Shown piece by piece: positions 5,662-9,831 of a stretch of 9,831 nt of DNA (position 1 is the first letter of the stretch; every line of letters starts with the position of its first letter). The stretch lies in contig JAUUZB010000067.1 of assembly GCA_030590185.1 (NCBI GenBank), positions 1-9,831 on the forward strand, given 5' to 3'. The position numbers were made by a program, and so were the translations under genes. This stretch comes from Deltaproteobacteria bacterium. Its GTDB lineage: Bacteria; Myxococcota; XYA12-FULL-58-9; JAUUZB01. The notes under the pieces were generated by a model. The model had not been told where the DNA came from and searched no databases. It saw only the letters and a program-made list of their open reading frames with translations.

Positions 5662-6774
5662 GTGCTGCGAGCAGTCAAGGGCCTGGCGGCCATCCTGTTG
5701 TTGCTGCCCCTCGGGCAGACCGAACACACGACGGCGCAGGCCACGCCGGCGCCTGCCGATCCCTTCACCGTCTACCTGGCCCACGAGTTCCCCCCGGCGG
5801 ACGGTTTCGTTTTCCCCGTGGCCGAGGCGGGACGAAAACTGCGGGTCGCCTTCGGCGCAAAGGCTGACCAGGGCCTGGCGAGCGGCGAGAGCTGGCGCAT
5901 CCCAGCGGCCGCGCCGGTGATGGCGGTCGCCCATGGTCGGGTCGTGTACGCTGGAGACAGCGCCGGGGAGCGGGGGACCACCGTGGTCATCGAGCACCTG
6001 TTCTACGAGAACCACGAGCGCTTCGAGGTCCGGTCCGTGAGCGCGGGCCTCGGTCGCCTCTTGGTGCGGGTCGGTGATCAGGTTCGGCGCGGGCAGGTGA
6101 TCGCCGTGTTGCCCACGGCACCGGCGACGCTCTATCTGGAGCTGCGTTGGGATCCTAGTCTGCCGATCACCGACGCCCCGGCCGTAGCACCCCGTGACGA
6201 GGCCGCGCTCAATCAACGATTTGCCGAGCCAAGCGCCTTCATCGCCAAACGCGGTCGGTTGTTCGTTCCCCAGGCCGAGCCCCAGTTGGTGCTCATCGAC
6301 CACGAGACCCACGCCATGCGCCTGCATCGCGCCGGGGAGCAGGTTGCTGATTACCAGCTCGGCTTTGGCCAGGCACAGGGCCGCAAGCGTTGGCGCGGCG
6401 ATGAGCGCACACCCAAGGGCATGTACTTCGTGATCCGCCGCCACCGCGGTGCGTTCGACGGCGAGTACGGCGAGTATTTCGGTGGTCACTGGATGAAGAT
6501 CAACTATCCGAACCGTTATGACGCGACCTGGGGCGCCCGTCGAGGCCTCGTCAGCCCAGAGCAAGCCGAGACCATCGCCGCGACCTGGGCCGAACGACAA
6601 CCCACCCTGGGCAAGACCAAGCTCGGCGGCTCCATCGGTTTCCACGGTTGGATCGAGGAATGGGAGGATGACTGGCCGCGGGGGATGAGTTGGGGTTGCA
6701 TCGTCATGCACAACCGGGACATCGCGCTGGCCTACGACCTGATGCCGATCGGGACCATGGTGGTGATCTTCTAG
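5662..6774 (+). CDS. Exported L,D-transpeptidase (YkuD) with N-terminal degenerate LytM/M23-like domain
   Basis: The 370-residue protein begins with a signal peptide (1 to about 27, cleavage near AQA). Residues about 30-165 resemble LytM/M23: PVMAVAHGRVVYAGD (85-99), TTVVIEH, then GDQVRRGQVIAVL. The zinc-binding HxxxD and HxH positions are absent; the region expected to hold HLHFE reads LYLELRW (157-163). This half is therefore probably structural or regulatory, as in EnvC-type proteins. Residues about 206-370 are a YkuD domain: QLVLIDHETHAMRLH (from 208), ERTPKGMYFV, the catalytic His328 in GFHGW and Cys346 in SWGCIVMHN. The Arg often found two residues after the catalytic Cys is Val here, as in YafK-like members. 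The expected role is forming 3-3 peptidoglycan cross-links or attaching proteins to peptidoglycan. It is read from a sigma-54 promoter and is convergent with the next gene; the two stop codons overlap. Confidence 0.87.
   Translation: MLRAVKGLAAILLLLPLGQTEHTTAQATPAPADPFTVYLAHEFPPADGFVFPVAEAGRKLRVAFGAKADQGLASGESWRIPAAAPVMAVAHGRVVYAGDSAGERGTTVVIEHLFYENHERFEVRSVSAGLGRLLVRVGDQVRRGQVIAVLPTAPATLYLELRWDPSLPITDAPAVAPRDEAALNQRFAEPSAFIAKRGRLFVPQAEPQLVLIDHETHAMRLHRAGEQVADYQLGFGQAQGRKRWRGDERTPKGMYFVIRRHRGAFDGEYGEYFGGHWMKINYPNRYDATWGARRGLVSPEQAETIAATWAERQPTLGKTKLGGSIGFHGWIEEWEDDWPRGMSWGCIVMHNRDIALAYDLMPIGTMVVIF
6771..6774. other. Overlapping convergent stop codons (CTAG)
   Basis: The palindrome CTAG supplies TAG to the + strand transpeptidase gene (6772-6774) and TAG to the - strand methyltransferase gene (6773-6771). 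There is no room for an intergenic terminator, so transcripts of the two genes must overlap or terminate inside coding sequence. Confidence 0.95.
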
Positions 6775-7430
6775 ACCGCCGCCCGCGCCAGATACACGAC
6801 GTGCCGCCGGCCACCACGGCCGGGGCGTTGGATGTCGAGGGCGAGTCCCGCCGCCGCGATGCGTTCTTCACAGGCCGCGTCGCGGTCCTCGGACCAGACC
6901 GCGAACAGGCCGCCCGGTTTGAGCGCCCGCCGGGCGCGCCCGATGGCCGCGGCGCCGTAGAATGGATCCCGGGGGCCCTGGGTCGCGGCGTGGGGACCTT
7001 CGTAGAGGTCGAGCAGGATACTGTTGAAGCGCCCCTCGCCGCCCGCGATCAGGCTCGCCACGTCGGTGATCTGTACGTCGACCCGCGGGTCCTCCACCGC
7101 CGCGTCGGTGAGCTCCGCGAGCGGCCCCCGGCACCACTCCACGACCGCCGGGGTGAGCTCGGCCACGATGACGCGCGCTCGGGGCGCGAGCTGGTCGAGG
7201 GCGGCCCGCAGGGTGAGGCCCATGCCGAGTCCGCCGATCAGGATGGTGGGGTCTGGACCGAGGTCAGCGCAGGCTAGCTCGGCCAAGGCGGTCTCCGAGC
7301 GGTTCTGGACGCTGTTCATGAGCACCCGACCGGCCACCGTGATCAAGAAGGCCCCGGGGGGACGGCGCTTGAGCTCGAGCCGACCCTCGGCGGTCTCGAC
7401 GCTGGCAACGGTCTCCCAGGCCCGCGGCAT
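6771..7430 (-). CDS. Spermidine-synthase-like class I methyltransferase fold protein
   Basis: The 219-residue protein has a short beta-rich start (GRVLMNSVQNRSETALAELA, 34-53), then the cofactor loop GGLGMG (66-71), an acidic Glu91 in VIVAELTP, and ILLDLYEGPH (138-147), followed by RARRALKPGGLFAVWSED. This is the layout of the spermine/spermidine synthase family. The catalytic DxxDPxGP block of true spermidine synthases is replaced by DLYEGPH, so polyamine synthesis is not supported and the substrate is unknown. It is the second gene of a - strand pair: its ATG at 7430 lies 1 nt after the rhomboid stop, and its ribosome binding site GAGGAG (7441-7436) lies partly inside the rhomboid coding end, so the two are probably translationally coupled. 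It meets the transpeptidase gene tail to tail. Confidence 0.8.
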   Translation of the reverse strand: MPRAWETVASVETAEGRLELKRRPPGAFLITVAGRVLMNSVQNRSETALAELACADLGPDPTILIGGLGMGLTLRAALDQLAPRARVIVAELTPAVVEWCRGPLAELTDAAVEDPRVDVQITDVASLIAGGEGRFNSILLDLYEGPHAATQGPRDPFYGAAAIGRARRALKPGGLFAVWSEDRDAACEERIAAAGLALDIQRPGRGGRRHVVYLARAAV

Positions 7431-7431
7431 C

Positions 7432-8337
7432 CTATCTCCTCAGGTTGCGCCAGATGATCGGGACGCCAGCGATGGCGCCGCCCATCAACAGGCCGATCAG
7501 GTGGGCGCCGTTGGCGAAGTTGAGCATGCCGGTGAAGCCCAACAACAACAAGCCGAGCATGAAGAGCATGGTGTTGCGGCTTACCTGGAGTCCGAGCTGC
7601 GGCTCGTAGCGACTCTTGAGGTAGGCGTAGGCGAGCAAGCCGTAGAGCACCCCGGACATGCCGCCAAAGTTGGGGCTCGAGGCGAGGTACTGCGCGAGGT
7701 TGGAGGGGAGCGCGATCACGATCACGAACAGGATCAGCTTCACCGCCCCACGCCGTGACTCCACCTGGTTACCGATCCAGGAGAGCATCAACAGGTTGAA
7801 TGCCAGGTGCACGATACCGAAGTGGAGGAAGATCGGGGTCAGGAGCCGCCAGACCTCCCCGTCGGTGACCGCGGTCAAGCCGAACCACCTGACCAGGTTT
7901 CCAGAGGTGGAGTAGGGCGCGATGGTCAGGTGCTGCAGCACCGAGCCGGGCTCGGTCGCCTCACCGAGTTCGGTGAGGGCCGCGACCAGCATGCAGAGGA
8001 CGATCAGGACCAGGGTGATCGGCCGCCAGGTCTTGGCCTGCTCGACCCAGCCGCGGCGCACGTCGACGAAGTTCTCCTCGGCCTGTTTCTCTGCCTTGGC
8101 CTCCACCTTGCGGATCGCCCCGGCTCGGCGGGCGCGGCCGCCGAACTTCTTGGCGCGTGGGTCGCGTTGGAAGGTGGCGAGATCGGCCTGGGCGCGCTCG
8201 AGCTCCTCCTCCCGGTAAATCCAGATCACCCACTCGTCGCCGAGTTTCTCGACCTCGTTGTCGATCCCCTCGGTGAGTAGGTAGTCCGACAGGCCTTGGG
8301 CCTGCTCCAGGTCACAGAGGCGTCCGGCTTCGCGCAT
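7432..8337 (-). CDS. GlpG-type rhomboid family intramembrane serine protease
   Basis: The 301-residue protein has a GlpG-like cytoplasmic domain at the N-terminus (DYLLTEGIDNEVE ... DEWVIWIYREEELERAQ), a charged linker to about residue 103, then about six membrane segments. The catalytic Ser228 lies in GGMSG and His279 in NGAHLIG. His177 and Asn181 in HLAFN match the oxyanion residues of GlpG. The Ser-His spacing (51) is close to that of E. coli GlpG (53). It should cleave transmembrane helices of membrane proteins within the cytoplasmic membrane; substrates are unknown. ATG 8337 gives an N-terminus as long as GlpG's, although only a weak GAG precedes it. A better Shine-Dalgarno sequence lies further upstream, in front of a 17-codon ORF in the same frame. 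It heads an operon with the spermidine-synthase-like gene. Confidence 0.93.
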   Translation of the reverse strand: MREAGRLCDLEQAQGLSDYLLTEGIDNEVEKLGDEWVIWIYREEELERAQADLATFQRDPRAKKFGGRARRAGAIRKVEAKAEKQAEENFVDVRRGWVEQAKTWRPITLVLIVLCMLVAALTELGEATEPGSVLQHLTIAPYSTSGNLVRWFGLTAVTDGEVWRLLTPIFLHFGIVHLAFNLLMLSWIGNQVESRRGAVKLILFVIVIALPSNLAQYLASSPNFGGMSGVLYGLLAYAYLKSRYEPQLGLQVSRNTMLFMLGLLLLGFTGMLNFANGAHLIGLLMGGAIAGVPIIWRNLRR

Positions 8338-8340
8338 CGC

Positions 8341-8394
8341 TCAAAACCGGGCGGCGGTGAAATAGCTAGGGGTGGTGTCCAGGCATCCGGCCAT
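8341..8394 (-). CDS. Possible 17-residue leader peptide ahead of the rhomboid gene
   Basis: On the - strand, ATG 8394 opens MAGCLDTTPSYFTAARF and stops at TGA (8343-8341), 3 nt before the rhomboid ATG and in the same frame. GAGG (8405-8402) sits 7 nt upstream, a better ribosome binding site than that of the rhomboid itself. It could be a leader that controls rhomboid translation by re-initiation, or chance. An N-terminal extension interrupted by a stop is less likely, because the rhomboid is already full length from 8337. Confidence 0.35.
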   Translation of the reverse strand: MAGCLDTTPSYFTAARF

Positions 8395-8416
8395 CGTGCT
8401 GCCTCGCGCCCCTAGC
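8365..8416. repeat. Inverted repeat GCTAGGGG / CCCCTAGC in the divergent rhomboid-mgtE region
   Basis: GCTAGGGG (8365-8372) and CCCCTAGC (8409-8416) are perfect 8-bp reverse complements with a 36-nt loop. In the - strand transcript, the loop would hold the Shine-Dalgarno sequence and ATG of the leader ORF; within it GGCA and TGCC can form a further short stem. It may be an RNA fold that gates the leader, or a bipartite operator for a regulator acting on either divergent gene. Confidence 0.6.
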
Positions 8417-8511
8417 ATAATTCCTCAGCCGCGCAAACGCAGGTCGGCCCCGGACCCGCCGTGGACCGGGCTGTTTGGCGGGCAAGGGGCCACGTGGTAG
8501 GGCGAGGCGCG
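8417..8511. promoter_or_regulatory. Divergent intergenic region between the rhomboid operon and mgtE
   Basis: This 95-bp stretch must lie within or near the promoters of both divergent genes. I cannot identify a confident -35/-10 or -24/-12 pair on either strand. CATAAT at 8416-8421 is a possible -10 on the + strand but has no matching -35. No magnesium riboswitch (M-box) could be recognised by eye. Confidence 0.4.
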
Positions 8512-9831
8512 ATGGTCGAGGAAGACGTCGACATCAAGAAGCTGTTCGACGAGGGCAACGAGAGCGCCCTCGAGGCCTACGTGCGCCTGCTCCACCCGAC
8601 CGACGTGGCCGAGCTCTTCGACTACGTGCACGAGCGCCGCTGGACCGAAGTCACGCGACACCTCAGCCCAGAGGTGCTCGCCGAGGTCCTCACCCACCTC
8701 GAGGAGCACCAGGTCGAGGCCCTCGGAGAGGTGCTCAACACCGAGCGCCTGATCGAAGCGGTCGACGAGCTCGAGACGGATGACGCCACCGACGTCCTCG
8801 CCGACCTCCCGGACGAGAAGACCGCCGCGGTGCTCAGCGCCCTCGAGGACAAGGACGACATCGAGGTCCTGCTCGCCTACCCGGAGGACACCGCCGGTGG
8901 GATCATGCAGACCGAGGTCTGCGTGGTCGAGGAGGGCGCCAAGGTCACCGATGCCATCGAGGCGGTGCGCGCCGCCCGCCAGGATCTCGAGGAGGTCTTC
9001 GACATCTACGTCGTCGATACCATCGGGCGACTGCTCGGCACGGTGGCCCTCGAGGACTTGGTGCTCTCACCGCCGGACACTGCCCTAGCCGAGATCCGGG
9101 AGCCGGTGGAGGCGCAGGTGACGGTGGGCGTCGACCAGGAGGAGGTCGCCCAGCTATTCATCAAATACGACCTCCCCACCCTGCCGGTGGTGGATGACGC
9201 CGGGCTGCTGCTCGGCCGCATCACCTTCGACGACGTGCACGACGTCCTCGAGGAGGAGGCCTCCGAGGACATCATGGCGATGGCCGGTACCTCCACCGAG
9301 GAGCTGGTCTACAGCGGCGACTTTCTGCGCATCGCGCTGTTTCGTCTGCCCTGGCTGATCACCAGCTTGATCGGCTCCTTGATCACCACGCAGATCGTGC
9401 CGCTCTTTTCCGACATCCCGGCCGATACCATCGTGCTCGCCGCCTTCGTGCCGGTGGTGATGGCGATGAGCGGCAACGTCGGCTCCCAGTCGGCCATGAT
9501 CATCACCCGCGGCATGGCCATCGGTAAGGTCGAGCTCGGGAGCCTGGGGCGGAGTTTTTTGCGCGAGTTCACGGTTGGGATCATCATGGGCGCGACCTCC
9601 GGCCTGTTGGTCGCCATCTTTGCGCAGCTCGTCTACGACAGCCCGATCCTCGGCCTCGCCCTGGGACTCTCGATGGTGACCTCCATGACCCTCGCCTCCC
9701 TGGTCGGGGTGGCGGCGCCCGCGGTCTTCATGCGGATCGGGATCGATCCGGCAATCGCCGCTGGTCCCTTTGTGACCACCGGTTGCGACGTGATGGGAGT
9801 GGCGATCTATCTGGTGGTGGCGATCACGGTC
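8512..9831 (+). CDS. mgtE: MgtE magnesium transporter (3' partial)
   Basis: The 440 visible residues cover nearly the whole family length of about 450; the last few codons lie beyond the window. In order: an acidic helical MgtE N domain (about 8-123) with repeated LAD/LxxL superhelical motifs, the linker PEDTAGGIMQTE (124-135), a pair of CBS domains (about 136-258: DIYVVDTIGRLLGTVALEDL and LPTLPVVDDAGLLLGRITFDDV), and a membrane domain from about residue 275. The signature SGNVGSQSA (320-328) and the late-helix Asp426 in GCDVMG, at the position of the pore-lining Asp of characterised MgtE, are present. It carries Mg2+ across the cytoplasmic membrane, and in known members the cytoplasmic domains close the pore when internal Mg2+ is high. 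ATG 8512 follows GAGG (8504-8507) at short spacing; GTG 8494 is an in-frame alternative. It is divergent from the rhomboid operon. Confidence 0.95.
   Translation, partial: MVEEDVDIKKLFDEGNESALEAYVRLLHPTDVAELFDYVHERRWTEVTRHLSPEVLAEVLTHLEEHQVEALGEVLNTERLIEAVDELETDDATDVLADLPDEKTAAVLSALEDKDDIEVLLAYPEDTAGGIMQTEVCVVEEGAKVTDAIEAVRAARQDLEEVFDIYVVDTIGRLLGTVALEDLVLSPPDTALAEIREPVEAQVTVGVDQEEVAQLFIKYDLPTLPVVDDAGLLLGRITFDDVHDVLEEEASEDIMAMAGTSTEELVYSGDFLRIALFRLPWLITSLIGSLITTQIVPLFSDIPADTIVLAAFVPVVMAMSGNVGSQSAMIITRGMAIGKVELGSLGRSFLREFTVGIIMGATSGLLVAIFAQLVYDSPILGLALGLSMVTSMTLASLVGVAAPAVFMRIGIDPAIAAGPFVTTGCDVMGVAIYLVVAITV

Noticed and set aside
5138..5920. A 260-codon + strand frame spanning the methyltransferase and the start of the transpeptidase
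   Set aside because: The product is Arg/Pro/Ala-rich low-complexity sequence typical of a shifted frame in GC-rich DNA, and it overlaps two genes with recognisable motifs.
5515..6711. A 398-codon open frame on the - strand opposite the transpeptidase gene
   Set aside because: It lies antisense to a well-supported YkuD gene with signal peptide, catalytic motif, ribosome binding site and promoter. Its translation shows no domain I recognise, and long antisense frames are expected at this GC content.
8388..8405. A second GG-N10-GC spacing on the + strand upstream of mgtE
   Set aside because: Only the GG and GC dinucleotides fit; the flanking bases do not match TGGCAC or TTGC, so it is likely chance in GC-rich DNA.
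8365..8416. Magnesium riboswitch for mgtE
   Set aside because: I could not recognise M-box conserved segments, and the inverted repeat alone does not support a riboswitch. The fold is at least as easily explained on the - strand.
1..9831. Defence island, secretion system, CRISPR array or mobile element
   Set aside because: No nuclease, transposase, integrase, toxin-antitoxin pair, spaced direct-repeat array, or phage or secretion apparatus gene is visible on either strand.

Overview
The window is a GC-rich bacterial chromosome segment of densely packed genes: five on the + strand, a two-gene operon on the - strand, and a sixth + gene that leaves at the right edge. Three things point to a Myxococcota or other former-deltaproteobacterial genome: a Cys-rich repeat of the DUF4215 type (CGNGTIEPGENCDG) in a secreted protein, a C-terminal tail with a lone Cys, a hydrophobic segment and an Arg run that matches the MYXO-CTERM sorting signal, and two well-placed sigma-54 type promoter sequences. 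The exact taxon cannot be read from the window.

Left part (1-3273): two secreted cysteine-rich proteins. The first enters from the left edge. It carries Cys-rich repeats, internalin-like leucine-rich repeats and a C-terminal papain-like domain with recognisable Gln, Cys, His and Asp positions. The second has a signal peptide, four tandem CxxDxxCxxxxxC modules and the MYXO-CTERM tail, so it is probably surface-anchored. A GG-N10-GC sigma-54 type promoter sits in the gap before it.

Middle (3274-6774): an octaheme c-type cytochrome of the tetrathionate reductase (OTR) family with eight CxxCH sites, preceded by a stem-loop just before its ribosome binding site. After it come a degenerate hexanucleotide repeat, a small one-TM methyltransferase resembling the FAM173/ATPSCKMT lysine methyltransferases, a near-consensus sigma-54 promoter, and an exported protein that joins a catalytically dead LytM-like domain to a YkuD L,D-transpeptidase.

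Right part (6771-9831): a - strand operon of a GlpG-type rhomboid protease and a spermidine-synthase-like methyltransferase, 1 bp apart, convergent with the transpeptidase gene through a shared CTAG. The rhomboid is preceded by a 17-codon in-frame leader ORF inside an inverted repeat. Divergent from it is an mgtE magnesium transporter gene, cut by the right edge.

The genes do not form one obvious pathway. The common theme is the cell envelope: secretion and surface anchoring, periplasmic respiration, peptidoglycan cross-linking, membrane proteolysis and ion uptake. I see no tRNA, rRNA, CRISPR array, insertion sequence or phage gene, and no clear multi-gene novel system. The most unusual items are the LRR-papain fusion, the four-module Cys protein with its sigma-54 type promoter, the dead-LytM/YkuD fusion under a sigma-54 promoter, and the structured leader of the rhomboid gene.
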